A stretch of DNA of 64,000 nt, taken from an uncultured Pelagibacteraceae bacterium (GTDB lineage: Bacteria; Pseudomonadota; Alphaproteobacteria; Pelagibacterales; Pelagibacteraceae). Made by a program: the position numbers and the translations under genes. The DNA lies in the NCBI GenBank assembly GCA_902613755.1, contig CACMIH010000005.1:1-64000 (forward strand), written 5' to 3'. Shown here in pieces: positions 36,318-46,012 of this stretch (within the stretch, counting starts at the first letter, position 1; each line of letters begins with the position of its first letter). The notes beneath the pieces are model-generated. The model was given only the letters and a program-made list of their open reading frames with translations, did not search any database and was not told the origin of the DNA.

Positions 36318-36668
36318 CTAGTAGATAGTGGCTCCAAAAACTTTAACTAAATCATCTTCGACCCCTAAGACCAACCTTCCAAGGAACTCTCCTGGAATCT
36401 CTTTATTTGTCTGTTTGATCAAAACAGTTACATAATCTCCTCTTCTAAGGCATCCAAACGGTTCAAAAGTCTCTTTAAGATTAGTAATTAGCTTGTTATT
36501 AGCCCACTGCTTACCAAGCTCCACTTCGTTAGCACCAAAAAGCATTTGAGTGGAGAAATCTTTAGTGAAACCACCATAATCCTTGAGATTAGATGATTTA
36601 ACCAAATTATCCCAAATAGGTTTGGCTAATTCAAATATCTCATCATCTGTTTTAGATAAAATATCCAT
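36318..36668 (-). CDS. Uncharacterised soluble protein downstream of aprA, 116 aa
   Basis: The product starts MDILSKTDDEIFELAKPIWD and has no signal peptide or membrane helix. A helical N-terminal half with a CLRRGDY segment near residue 77 is followed by a beta-rich half (VTVLIKQTNKEIPGEFLGRL, then LVLGVEDDLVKVFGATIY). It begins 21 bases after the aprA stop, so it is very probably co-expressed with the APS reductase. I do not recognise it. Small accessory or maturation protein for Apr, or a sulfite-response factor, are possible but unproven roles. Confidence 0.75.
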   Translation of the reverse strand: MDILSKTDDEIFELAKPIWDNLVKSSNLKDYGGFTKDFSTQMLFGANEVELGKQWANNKLITNLKETFEPFGCLRRGDYVTVLIKQTNKEIPGEFLGRLVLGVEDDLVKVFGATIY

Positions 36669-36689
36669 AAAATTTATTTGAAAAGTTTA

Positions 36690-38549
36690 TTAAGAAGCTT
36701 TTTTCTTCTCGTTCTCATCCACTATATGGTAGACAGGAACTTTCTCCATACTAAACTTACCAGTCTTAGGGTCTCTTCTAGAAACTGTCAAACAATGCCA
36801 ATTATCATCATCAAGTTTCATATGATCGCCTCTATAATAATATCCAGGCCATCTAGTTTCTTCTCTAAACATAGTATGTTCTGTTACACACTGAGATGTC
36901 AAAGCTCTGTGTTTAAGTTCCCATGCCCTCATAAGCTGGTGATAATCCTCAGCTCCCACGTTTTCAAGATCTTCCTCAAGCCAAGCTAACAACTCTAATC
37001 CTCTTTTTAACATATTAGCATTAGTCATATAGTTTGTAGCTATTCCACCTACATATTCATCCATTATTCTTTGTAAACGTTGTAAGCCTTGAATGGGTGA
37101 GATATAACTTGGAGACACAGTTCCTCCAGTAATCTCATTTTGAGCAACTGTGTAGTTTTCTAAAGGTTTATAAACTTTAGCTTTAAAATCCTCACATTGT
37201 TCATCTGATACCTTCAAGCCCTCAGCTTTTTTGTCTTCAATGTATTTTACAGCTGCTTTTGCTGCTAATCTACCCTCAGTAAATGAGCCTGAAGAAAATT
37301 TATGAGCGCTTCCACCTACAGTATCACCTGCTCCAAATAATCCATCAATTGTTAACATTCTGTTGTAACCCCAGAAGTACTCAGGTGGTGACAAATCCTC
37401 TGGTCCACTTACCCAAGCTCCAGAACAAGTAGCATGAGAACCCATTACATATGGTTCAGACGTTGTTAATTCAGGGTTTGTATATTTTGGATCAATATTT
37501 TGAGATGCCCAAACAACAGCTTGACCTACAGTCATTCCTAAAAAGTTTTCCCAACCAACAGTTTCTAAATGTGGATCTTGAAAAGCCTCGGTAGTAACCA
37601 TGTGGATTGGTCCGCCACCTGCCATTGTTTCTTGAATAAAAGCATGATTTCTTAAACACGTAGGTGTTGGATGATGATCTATATATTCACCCACTAATTC
37701 CTTAGTCTGGTCGTACCATTTCTTCTCATAGTTTTCACCGTTTGCATTTTGTGTATATGTTTTTAAATGCAAGAAGTAAGCTCCAACAGGTCCATATCCA
37801 TCTTTAAATCTACATAACACTATTCTATTTTCCATTTGTGTCATCTTAGCACCAGCCGCAATTGGTAATGCATAAGCTGAACCATTACTCCAAGGAGCAT
37901 ACCAAGTTCTACCCATACCTTCACCAACAGCTCTTGGTTTAAATATGTGTGAAGCTCCTCCAGCTGCAACAATTACTGCTTTTGATCTAAATACATGGAA
38001 ATCACCTGTTCTCATATTAAACCCAACAGCACCACCCACTCTATTCTCTTGAGCCTCATCCATTAAAAGATGAGTAATCATAATTCTATTATAAATTTTG
38101 TCTGCAGATTTTTTTGCTGCTTCAGCAACAATTGGCTTATAACTTTCACCGTGAATCATTATCTGCCACTTACCTTCTCTTAAATATCTTCCAGTCTCTT
38201 CATTTTTCATCATAGGAAGACCCCATTCATCAAACATATGAACAGTTGAGTCTACATGACGAGCCATATCATACCCTAAATCTTCTCTAACCATTCCCAT
38301 CAAGTCATTTCTTGCGTATCTGACATGATCTTCAGGTTGATTTTCGCCCCACTGCATACCCATGTAACAATTAATTGCGTAAAGACCTTGAGCTACTGCA
38401 CCACTTCTATCTATGTTTGCTTTTTCAACACAAACAATTTTCATATCTCTACCCCAGTGCCTTGCCTCGAAAGTTGCGCCAGTACCAGCCATACCTCCAC
38501 CAACAACTAATACATCACAGTCTTCGTAATGAGTTTTGTGCTTAGCCAT
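36690..38549 (-). CDS. aprA: Adenylylsulfate reductase alpha subunit
   Basis: The 619-residue flavoprotein begins with the FAD motif CDVLVVGGGMAGTGATFEA and has RSGAVAQGLYAINCYMG near residue 47, FMRTGD-type and VGEGMGRTWYAPWSNGSAY stretches, and GAGDTVGGSAHKFSSGSF near 400. It interconverts sulfite plus AMP and adenosine 5'-phosphosulfate (APS). With SAR11-type organisms and nearby sulfite-forming enzymes, the oxidising direction (sulfite to APS) is more likely than dissimilatory reduction. It overlaps aprB by one base. Confidence 0.97.
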   Translation of the reverse strand: MAKHKTHYEDCDVLVVGGGMAGTGATFEARHWGRDMKIVCVEKANIDRSGAVAQGLYAINCYMGMQWGENQPEDHVRYARNDLMGMVREDLGYDMARHVDSTVHMFDEWGLPMMKNEETGRYLREGKWQIMIHGESYKPIVAEAAKKSADKIYNRIMITHLLMDEAQENRVGGAVGFNMRTGDFHVFRSKAVIVAAGGASHIFKPRAVGEGMGRTWYAPWSNGSAYALPIAAGAKMTQMENRIVLCRFKDGYGPVGAYFLHLKTYTQNANGENYEKKWYDQTKELVGEYIDHHPTPTCLRNHAFIQETMAGGGPIHMVTTEAFQDPHLETVGWENFLGMTVGQAVVWASQNIDPKYTNPELTTSEPYVMGSHATCSGAWVSGPEDLSPPEYFWGYNRMLTIDGLFGAGDTVGGSAHKFSSGSFTEGRLAAKAAVKYIEDKKAEGLKVSDEQCEDFKAKVYKPLENYTVAQNEITGGTVSPSYISPIQGLQRLQRIMDEYVGGIATNYMTNANMLKRGLELLAWLEEDLENVGAEDYHQLMRAWELKHRALTSQCVTEHTMFREETRWPGYYYRGDHMKLDDDNWHCLTVSRRDPKTGKFSMEKVPVYHIVDENEKKKAS

Positions 38550-39019
38550 TAGTAATAAACTCCTTTTTTAAAGGACTCTTTTGGAACTGCAGGAAGTTCA
38601 CCATCGATGTTTAGTCCTTCAGGTTCAGTGTAAAGTCTTTGTGAATTTAATTCTCCTTGTTTTATTTTTTCACCATCTGCAAGTTTAGGAATAAATTTTC
38701 CCCATGGTTTTGTTGTTATTGGTGAAACAAAATCTTTTGTTGTTCCATTTCTAAATTTTATTTTCCAAGAAATAGTTCCTTTTTCCTCTTCTCGTCTTAC
38801 TCTAACGCTATGTCCCATTGGCGCAAAATCTGCATAACCTCTTACGTCAATTGCATGATTTGGGCATGCTTTTACGCATGAATAACATTCCCAACAAAAA
38901 TTAGGTTCTATATTTTTCGCACGTCTAATGTTTTCATCAATGTGCATTATATCAGATGGACAAATATCTACACAGTGTCCACATCCATCACATCTAGTCA
39001 TATATACAAAAGTTGACAT
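38549..39019 (-). CDS. aprB: Adenylylsulfate reductase beta subunit
   Basis: This 156-residue protein has two [4Fe-4S] ligand sets: Cys10, Cys13, Cys16, Cys20 (CDGCGHCVDIC) and Cys42, Cys45, Cys48, Cys52 (CWECYSCVKAC). The C-terminal half (GTISWKIKFRNGTTKDFVSP onward) is the tail that wraps the alpha subunit in known Apr structures. It carries electrons between the FAD of AprA and a membrane partner, presumably AprM. The start lies 31 bases after the aprM stop. Confidence 0.97.
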   Translation of the reverse strand: MSTFVYMTRCDGCGHCVDICPSDIMHIDENIRRAKNIEPNFCWECYSCVKACPNHAIDVRGYADFAPMGHSVRVRREEEKGTISWKIKFRNGTTKDFVSPITTKPWGKFIPKLADGEKIKQGELNSQRLYTEPEGLNIDGELPAVPKESFKKGVYY

Positions 39020-39050
39020 AATTTATTTTCTTTCCTTTTTTGTTATCATA

Positions 39051-39845
<795 letters not shown>

Positions 39846-39959
39846 TATACCCTTATGTTAAATTATTTTGAATAATTTTAAAGTTTTCTATTCTAGATAA
39901 CTCTTCAGATCAACAAAAACTATTGATAAAATTGTCTTTAATAACAACTTAAAAATTAT

Positions 39960-40355
39960 TTACTTTCTTTCGTAATGTTGTTTTTTTAGAATTACAGACC
40001 TGACGCCGCCCTGTGGATTCTCTACATCTCCCTCTCTTCTTGGTATTAAATGAATATGACAATGCATAATTGATTGACCTGCAGATTTTCCTGCATTTGT
40101 TCCTATATTAAAACCTTTAACACTGGAATCTTGTTTTAAAATTTTTTCTTTAGTTTTTAAAATTAACTCGTTACATGCCTTAATTTCATCATTAGTAAGC
40201 TCAAAGTATGTCTCTACATGTCTTTTAGGAACAATAAGACTATGAAATTCTGAGACTGGGTAGCTATCTAATGATGAATACGCTAAATAATTTTCAAACT
40301 GAAGTTCTTCTCTTCTGATTGTGCAAAATATACAAGGATTATTTGGATCTTTCAT
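39960..40355 (-). CDS. HIT-family nucleotide-binding hydrolase/transferase
   Basis: The 131-residue protein has the histidine triad MHCHIHLIPRR near residue 100, with the preceding GKSAGQSI motif, and the early FHSLIVPKRHVETYFEL stretch. Two cysteines at the N-terminus (CIFC) resemble the zinc site of many HIT proteins. Such enzymes hydrolyse nucleotide-phosphoramidates or dinucleotides. It lies two bases after pabC at the end of the metC-pab series. Exact substrate unknown. Confidence 0.92.
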   Translation of the reverse strand: MKDPNNPCIFCTIRREELQFENYLAYSSLDSYPVSEFHSLIVPKRHVETYFELTNDEIKACNELILKTKEKILKQDSSVKGFNIGTNAGKSAGQSIMHCHIHLIPRREGDVENPQGGVRSVILKKQHYERK

Positions 40356-40357
40356 AT

Positions 40358-41101
40358 TTAAACAATAGAGTTATATATTTTATTTAACTTAGTGTAGCAA
40401 ATACTCTTTCTTCTCTTCCATTTAAGTTCATCTATTTTTGAAACTGATGTTACTCCTTTACCAGATCCAATAAGAATTATTTCTTCATAATCATTAATTG
40501 ATTTAATTGAAATATCTTTAAAATTAATTTTAATTTTTTTACTAATAAATTTAAGTGTATTTCCAAAATAACAATTTTTTTTAGGTGAAAAAATCTTTCC
40601 ATTTTTTACAAAAACTAAATTTGAAGTACCAGTTTCTAAGATGTTATCATTTATAACTAAGGCAATATCAAATTTAGTTGTATCAACTTTGCTTAATTTT
40701 GCTAATATTTTTTTGTAATATAAATTTTTATAATTTGGCTCTACTCTTTTATATTTAAACAATAACAAATTAAAATTACTCTTTGGTTTTGGTCTTTTTC
40801 TAATTGAGACTGATATTAATTTTTTATTTAATGCTATACGAAATAAATTATCAGGACCTTTGTATAAAGTATTTTTGTTAATTAAATCTCTAATAATATT
40901 TTTTAAATGTTTTTTTCTTATTCCATATTTCTTTGTTGAATTTATTAAATTCTCTATATGCGGTTTTAAAAGTATTAACTTAGGAGGTTTTCCAACCATT
41001 CTCATTGTGGTAAATACACCTCTAGATCCCCAAAGGTCTTTAAAAGTAACTTCTTTAAGATTACTTAGCTGATAAGATTTTTTTAATAAGAGTGTTGCCA
41101 T
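40358..41101 (-). CDS. pabC: Aminodeoxychorismate lyase (class IV aminotransferase fold)
   Basis: This 247-residue protein has the class IV fold: GSRGVFTTMRMVGKPPKLIL near residue 25, the PLP-associated arginine and lysine region, and LETGTSNLVFVKNGKIFSP near 153. Next to pabA and pabB it should release pyruvate from aminodeoxychorismate to give p-aminobenzoate for folate. It overlaps pabA by 41 bases, an unusually long overlap; a later internal Met is possible but would cut into the fold. The sequence is rich in Lys, as in other genes here. Confidence 0.87.
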   Translation of the reverse strand: MATLLLKKSYQLSNLKEVTFKDLWGSRGVFTTMRMVGKPPKLILLKPHIENLINSTKKYGIRKKHLKNIIRDLINKNTLYKGPDNLFRIALNKKLISVSIRKRPKPKSNFNLLLFKYKRVEPNYKNLYYKKILAKLSKVDTTKFDIALVINDNILETGTSNLVFVKNGKIFSPKKNCYFGNTLKFISKKIKINFKDISIKSINDYEEIILIGSGKGVTSVSKIDELKWKRRKSICYTKLNKIYNSIV

Positions 41102-41621
41102 TTTCTGTTAAAAAAGATTCTGGATGAAATTGAAATCCATATATTTTATTTTGATTATCTTCAAGTCCCATTGGTATGTTTGTTTTAATACATCTCATAG
41201 TTATTTTAATTGAATTCGACTTAAATGGTTCCATTAATTTTAATGAATGATATCTTCCAACCTTAAACTGTTGATTATTTTTAAAGATTTTACTTTGATT
41301 ATTTGTTTTTATTTTGGATTGAAAGCCATGATAAATTTTTTTTTGTTGTATGATTTTGCCACCTTCATTATGTAAAATCATTTGATAACCAAGACAAATA
41401 CCAATAATTTTTTTCTTTCCTTTATATTTTTTATAAATTTTTGATGTGGCAGGATAATCCTTTGGTGATCCAGGTCCTGGTGACAAAACGATTACATCAC
41501 ATTTATCAATCAATTTATCATTTAACTCATAATAGTTTGAGCAAATTACTTTATCGAATTTTGCAAATTGATGAACAACATTCCAGGTAAAAGAGTCTTG
41601 ATGATCTATAATATAAATCAT
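41061..41621 (-). CDS. pabA: Aminodeoxychorismate/anthranilate synthase glutamine amidotransferase subunit
   Basis: This 186-residue class I amidotransferase has IDHQDSFTWNVVHQF at the start, LSPGPGSPKDYP near residue 48, the nucleophile cysteine in IGICLGYQMI near 75, and the His-Glu pair in FQFHPESFLTENG. It passes ammonia from glutamine to PabB. It overlaps pabB by four bases and pabC by 41. The lack of other trp genes nearby and the presence of pabC favour a folate role over tryptophan. Confidence 0.95.
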   Translation of the reverse strand: MIYIIDHQDSFTWNVVHQFAKFDKVICSNYYELNDKLIDKCDVIVLSPGPGSPKDYPATSKIYKKYKGKKKIIGICLGYQMILHNEGGKIIQQKKIYHGFQSKIKTNNQSKIFKNNQQFKVGRYHSLKLMEPFKSNSIKITMRCIKTNIPMGLEDNQNKIYGFQFHPESFLTENGNTLIKKILSAK

Positions 41622-42832
41622 TTAAATAACTCCAATAAAGATTTTGCTTTAATATAATTTTCATTAAATTCTTTCTTTGGTGAACTATCTAATACTACAC
41701 CAGATGCTGCAGATATCTCCGATTGATTTTTATAATTTAATATAGATCTAATAATTATATTAAACTTCATATCTTGATTAAATTTAATAAATCCAAAACT
41801 TCCTGTAAAAATATTTCTACTTTCTTTTTCTTGTTTGTTTAAAAGTTCTAAAGTTCTAATTTTAGGACAACCAATTACAGATCCTCCCGGCATCATTGCC
41901 TTAATGATATCAATTAATTTTGTATTTTTATTTAATATTCCACCAATTGAAGTCACATAATGAAAAAGATGTTTGTATTCTTCGACATATTTTTTTTTGA
42001 GTATTTTAACACTTCCTGGTTTACAAATTTTAGATAAATCACTTCTTTCCATATCAACTATCATGTTGTGTTCTTTGGTTTCTTTTTCGTTATTTTTAAA
42101 ATATTTAAGTGCTATATTTTTGTTGGATAATAATTTTTTCTTAAAAGTTCCAGCTATTGGTTTAGTAATTATTTTGTTTTTTTTCTTATCAATTAATGTT
42201 TCAGGAGAGCAACTTACTATAGAGTAATCCTTATCTTTTATCATAAATGATTCTGGGGAAGCATTAACACGCATTAATTTCCAAAAAAAATTAATAGGAT
42301 TAATTAATGATTTGTTTTGATATTTTGTACAAATTTTAATTTGATAGGTCTCACCTTCTCTTATTTTTTTTGAGAATAATTCAAATATTTTTTTATATTT
42401 TGCATAAGAAATATTAATCTTGAAAGGACTTAGTATTTGAGTTTTGTTGAACTGATAATTGAATGTATGTTTTTTTATATTAGATATAACTTTAATATCT
42501 TTTCTTATTTTAATTATAGTCTCAGGTTTATAAAATATTCCTTTATAAAAATTTATCCTTTTTTTATTTTTTAAATTTATACCAATTAAATTACATAAAA
42601 TTTCATAGCCAAAAAAACCAAGATATAAATCTGTTTCTTTTTTATATTTTTTTTTCTCTAACGAATTAAGAAATTTATGAATATTTTTTTTTGTTAGAAT
42701 AATTTTTTTAGAAAAATCGGTGTAAATATTATACCCATCATCTACTTTATAAATTATTAAAGGTTTATCTGATTGATACAGATCCTCTAAATATGGGTTA
42801 AACTTAAACTTATGCTGGCTGAGTTCTTTCAA
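41618..42832 (-). CDS. pabB: Aminodeoxychorismate synthase component I
   Basis: The 404-residue protein belongs to the chorismate-binding family: EGETYQIKICTKYQN near residue 175, SPETLIDKKKNKIITKPIAG near 208, EHNMIVDMERSDLSKIC near 248 and the closing GSFGFIKFNQDMKFNIIIR with SGVVLDSSPKKEFNE. It makes 4-amino-4-deoxychorismate from chorismate with PabA-derived ammonia. Its start overlaps the end of the MFS gene by 23 bases. Residues of the active site look intact. Confidence 0.93.
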   Translation of the reverse strand: MKELSQHKFKFNPYLEDLYQSDKPLIIYKVDDGYNIYTDFSKKIILTKKNIHKFLNSLEKKKYKKETDLYLGFFGYEILCNLIGINLKNKKRINFYKGIFYKPETIIKIRKDIKVISNIKKHTFNYQFNKTQILSPFKINISYAKYKKIFELFSKKIREGETYQIKICTKYQNKSLINPINFFWKLMRVNASPESFMIKDKDYSIVSCSPETLIDKKKNKIITKPIAGTFKKKLLSNKNIALKYFKNNEKETKEHNMIVDMERSDLSKICKPGSVKILKKKYVEEYKHLFHYVTSIGGILNKNTKLIDIIKAMMPGGSVIGCPKIRTLELLNKQEKESRNIFTGSFGFIKFNQDMKFNIIIRSILNYKNQSEISAASGVVLDSSPKKEFNENYIKAKSLLELFK

Positions 42833-44030
42833 TTGCTTTCTCTATTATAGGTAAATGTATCAGACCTGCAAATAATGATAATGCGATAGATCCATACCAT
42901 GCATAGTCAAAATTTCCGTTTAATTCATAAAATACACCACCTAGATATGCTCCTAGGAAAGAACCAATTTGATGGCTTACAAAAACTATTCCATATAAAA
43001 GTCCAACATATTTTGTACCAAATATGTGTGCAACAATTCCATTTGTTGGAGGAACTGTGGATAACCATAAAAAACCAAAAGTAACTCCAAAAACTACCGA
43101 GTTAAATATACTTGGCGGTAAGAAAATAAAATAAATTATAGAAACTCCTCTTAATAGATAAATGGCACTTAAAATTTTTTTCTTACTATACCTTGTTGCT
43201 AAATAACCGCTGGTAATCGTACCGGCCATATTAAATACGCCAATCAAAGCTAAAACCATTGCAGGTGTCCAGTCAGGCAAACCTTTGTCTGCCATATAAG
43301 TAGGAATGTGTGTTGCTACTAAAGCAATATGCCAACCACAAACAAAAAACCCTAAGGTGAGATAAATAAAACTTTTGTTTGCAAATGCCTCTTTTAGAGC
43401 CTCTCTTGCTGTTTGATTATTATCTTGATTAACTCCTACAGGTATTTTTGGAGTACTAACAAACAAAGCTACCACTAATCCTAATCCTAAAAGAAGAGAA
43501 AAATATAAAAGAGTATTCTCCCAGCCCGTTTCAACTAAAGAATATCTTACAAGTAAAGGTGATACAAAATATCCAAATGAACCTGCACATGTAACAATTC
43601 CTGTTGCAATAGTTCTATTAGATGCTGGAAAATGTTTAGCTACTACTGATACTGGGATACCTATTGCAGTGGAGCCTAAGCCAATTCCAATCATCACTCC
43701 TATAGTTAAAGTAAAATAACCTCCGGTATTATAGCCAGAATAAAAAAGCAAAACCCCAACTAAATAAAAAACAAAGCCAATAAATATTGCAACCGCTCCT
43801 CCGTATTTATCAGTAATTACACCAAACAACGGACTGAATACTCCCCAAAGTAATAACTGCAATCCCATAACAAAACCAAAATGAGAAATGGAAATATCTA
43901 AATCTGTATTAAAATCAAAATAAAATAAACCAAATGTCTGTCTTATTCCTAAGGAAATAATTACAACTATAGAAGCAGCAATTAAAGTGATTAGTGCTCT
44001 TTTGCTAATAGTAAAACTTTCTGAACTCAT
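42810..44030 (-). CDS. Major facilitator superfamily transporter
   Basis: This 406-residue protein has twelve membrane helices, the MFS loop motif FGVITDKYGGAVAIF after helix 2 and the repeat-related GYLATRYSKKKILSA after helix 8. TIATGIVTCAGSFGYFVSP in helix 5 resembles monocarboxylate and oxalate/formate antiporter branches. Substrate is unknown. It starts within the end of metC (four-base ATGA overlap) and its end contains the pabB start, so it is translated as part of this operon. Confidence 0.92.
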   Translation of the reverse strand: MSSESFTISKRALITLIAASIVVIISLGIRQTFGLFYFDFNTDLDISISHFGFVMGLQLLLWGVFSPLFGVITDKYGGAVAIFIGFVFYLVGVLLFYSGYNTGGYFTLTIGVMIGIGLGSTAIGIPVSVVAKHFPASNRTIATGIVTCAGSFGYFVSPLLVRYSLVETGWENTLLYFSLLLGLGLVVALFVSTPKIPVGVNQDNNQTAREALKEAFANKSFIYLTLGFFVCGWHIALVATHIPTYMADKGLPDWTPAMVLALIGVFNMAGTITSGYLATRYSKKKILSAIYLLRGVSIIYFIFLPPSIFNSVVFGVTFGFLWLSTVPPTNGIVAHIFGTKYVGLLYGIVFVSHQIGSFLGAYLGGVFYELNGNFDYAWYGSIALSLFAGLIHLPIIEKAIERTQPA

Positions 44031-45205
44031 TTTATAAATTTTAATGCTTTTTTTATATCATTTATTATGTCTTTGGGATCTTCAAGTCCAATATGCATCC
44101 TTATTATATGTTCATCTTTTTTTACATGTGTAAATTTTCTCTTACCTAATGCTTGGTGTGTTTGATAAAGTGCTAAGCTTTCAAAACCTCCCCAACTAAA
44201 TCCATACCCAAAAAGTTTTAATGAATTGACAAATTTTAATACTGAGTTTTTATTTTTTGATTTAATTTTAAATCCTAATAAACCTGAAGCTCCAGAATAA
44301 TATTTTTTCCATAATTTATAATTTTGACTTCCTTTTTTATATGGATAGAAAACTTTCATTATTTTTTTTTGTTTTGATAAAAATTTTGAAACTTTTAAAG
44401 CATTTTCTTGATGTTTGTCTAATCTTACATCTAAAGTTCTAATTCCTCTTAAAATTAAATATGCATCATCTGGACCTAATCTCAACCCAGATACCTTGCT
44501 TGTTTGTTCAACCAATTTAAAAACTCTTTTGCTTATTGCTAAACTACCTCCCATTACATCTGAATGCCCAGAATAATATTTTGTTGCAGAAACAAATGAC
44601 ATATCAAAACCTAATTTTATTGGTTTTAAAAAATAAGGTGTTCCCCAAGTATTATCTATTGCTGTATAAATTTTATTTTTTTTTGCTATAGTAACTATTC
44701 TAGATAAGTCTTGGAATTCAAAAGTATTACTTCCAGGATTTTCCACAAAAATGAGTTTTGTTTTTTTTGTAATTTTTTTTTTGAGGTCATTTAAATCATT
44801 TGGATTATAAAATAATGCTCTGATATTAAATTTTTTAAGGTATGTTTCTATTAAAAGTCGTGAAGGAGAGTAAACAGAGTCTGTAACAAGTATTTCGTCA
44901 TCTGGTTTCACAACGCTTAACACTCCAAGAAATATTGCACCAAAACCAGTAGGTGTTAAATAGACCTTATAGCATTCCTCAATTTTTCTTAAAATTTGTT
45001 GTAATGCATATGTTGTGGATGTTCCCTGTCGACCGTAATCAAAATTTCCACTAACTGGATTTTTCAAATATTTATTCTGAGTTTTTTTAATATCCTGCAT
45101 GGATTTAAAAATAATAGTAGAAGCTCTAACCACAGGAGGATTTACAGACTGATTATGAAAATCTTTAGCTGAATGTTTCAGAAAAGTCTTTAAGGAATTA
45201 CCCAT
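44027..45205 (-). CDS. metC: Cystathionine beta-lyase (trans-sulfuration PLP enzyme)
   Basis: The 392-residue Cys/Met-metabolism enzyme has the PLP lysine in SATKYYSGHSDVMGGSLA near residue 207, DNTWGTPYFLKPIKLG near 185, YGRQGTSTTYALQ near 57, and GLRLGPDDAYLILRGIRTL near 240. The pattern (WGGFESL, GPDDAYL) fits MetC, which splits cystathionine into homocysteine, pyruvate and ammonia. Methionine gamma-lyase is an alternative. It heads the minus-strand chain that runs to the HIT gene. No SAM riboswitch is visible in the short upstream region. Confidence 0.9.
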   Translation of the reverse strand: MGNSLKTFLKHSAKDFHNQSVNPPVVRASTIIFKSMQDIKKTQNKYLKNPVSGNFDYGRQGTSTTYALQQILRKIEECYKVYLTPTGFGAIFLGVLSVVKPDDEILVTDSVYSPSRLLIETYLKKFNIRALFYNPNDLNDLKKKITKKTKLIFVENPGSNTFEFQDLSRIVTIAKKNKIYTAIDNTWGTPYFLKPIKLGFDMSFVSATKYYSGHSDVMGGSLAISKRVFKLVEQTSKVSGLRLGPDDAYLILRGIRTLDVRLDKHQENALKVSKFLSKQKKIMKVFYPYKKGSQNYKLWKKYYSGASGLLGFKIKSKNKNSVLKFVNSLKLFGYGFSWGGFESLALYQTHQALGKRKFTHVKKDEHIIRMHIGLEDPKDIINDIKKALKFIK

Positions 45206-45277
45206 AATAAATTTGATATGTTGTTAAGACAATGCTATATCCCATGAAAAACGTCAATATAATTAAAATAGGATTAG

Positions 45278-45361
45278 ATGAGTTACCCAAAAAAACATAG
45301 AGGCCGAAGAAAACAAGGGTCTAAAAAAAGAAGAGCTAAAAGAAAAAATAAGAAAAAATAA
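45278..45361 (+). CDS. Extremely basic mini-protein, 27 aa
   Basis: ATG at 45278 opens 27 codons. More than half the residues are Lys or Arg: it begins MSYPKKHRGRRKQGSKKRR and ends in a KNKKK tail. Composition resembles tiny ribosomal proteins such as bTHX or the AURKAIP1/COX24-type bS22, but no match to their conserved residues can be claimed. An upstream ATG at 45244 in another frame encodes an 18-codon leader overlapping it. It is 15 bases before the next gene. Chance ORF in A-rich DNA is the main alternative. Confidence 0.5.
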   Translation: MSYPKKHRGRRKQGSKKRRAKRKNKKK

Positions 45362-45376
45362 ATTTAAAGCAAATTA

Positions 45377-46012
45377 ATGACGGTAAGCCTTAGAAATTTG
45401 TGTTTACTTTGTTTTTTAATACCTATCATCACCATAATTATTTCATTTGTTTGGTCAGCAAATTTAAACCTGATAAGTTGGTGTATACCAAATTTTGAGG
45501 GGTGTACATCCATATCTCGAGTTGGAAGATATGAGCCTGTAAAATATTTTTTCAAACCTCTAATGTTTATTTATGCTGTTTTTCTATATTATTTTTGGAA
45601 AAAATATTATGAATTTTTATCAAAAAACAAAAATAATTTATCAAAATTCTTAAAATTTTTAGTTTACTGCTCTATTTTATTTTTGGTACTTTATATTATT
45701 TTTTTAGGTGAAGGAAAACTTTATAGGTTTTTTAGACAAGTAGGAATATTTATCTATATTTTTTTTACAGTATTAACTCAATTTTTTTTTTCTATGAAAT
45801 TTAAAAATACTTTAGGAATAAATATAAAAGCAAAAAATTATTTATTTTATTACTCTGTAATTGTAACTTTATTAGGAGTATTTTTGTTTCCTCTAGCAAT
45901 ATCTGAAGTAGAAATAATAAATAATTTTAAGAATATTATTTCTTGGAATTATTTTTTGTTAACACATTTGTATTTTATATTTCTTTTTTTTATTTTAAAA
46001 AAAATTAAATAA
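45377..46012 (+). CDS. Six-helix membrane protein of unknown function
   Basis: The 211-residue product has six hydrophobic segments (about residues 9-29, 55-75, 90-110, 118-138, 150-172 and 186-207). After helix 1 comes the conserved-looking loop [20 protein letters not shown], which recalls the extracellular loop in Frag1/DRAM-like proteins; two cysteines there could form a disulfide. Function is unknown. It overlaps the end of mnmA by eight bases, tail to tail. Confidence 0.75.
   Translation: MTVSLRNLCLLCFLIPIITIIISFVWSANLNLISWCIPNFEGCTSISRVGRYEPVKYFFKPLMFIYAVFLYYFWKKYYEFLSKNKNNLSKFLKFLVYCSILFLVLYIIFLGEGKLYRFFRQVGIFIYIFFTVLTQFFFSMKFKNTLGINIKAKNYLFYYSVIVTLLGVFLFPLAISEVEIINNFKNIISWNYFLLTHLYFIFLFFILKKIK

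Noticed and set aside
45206..45277. Possible SAM riboswitch ahead of metC
   Set aside because: The gap is about 70 bases and I see none of the conserved SAM-II/SAM-V pseudoknot sequence.
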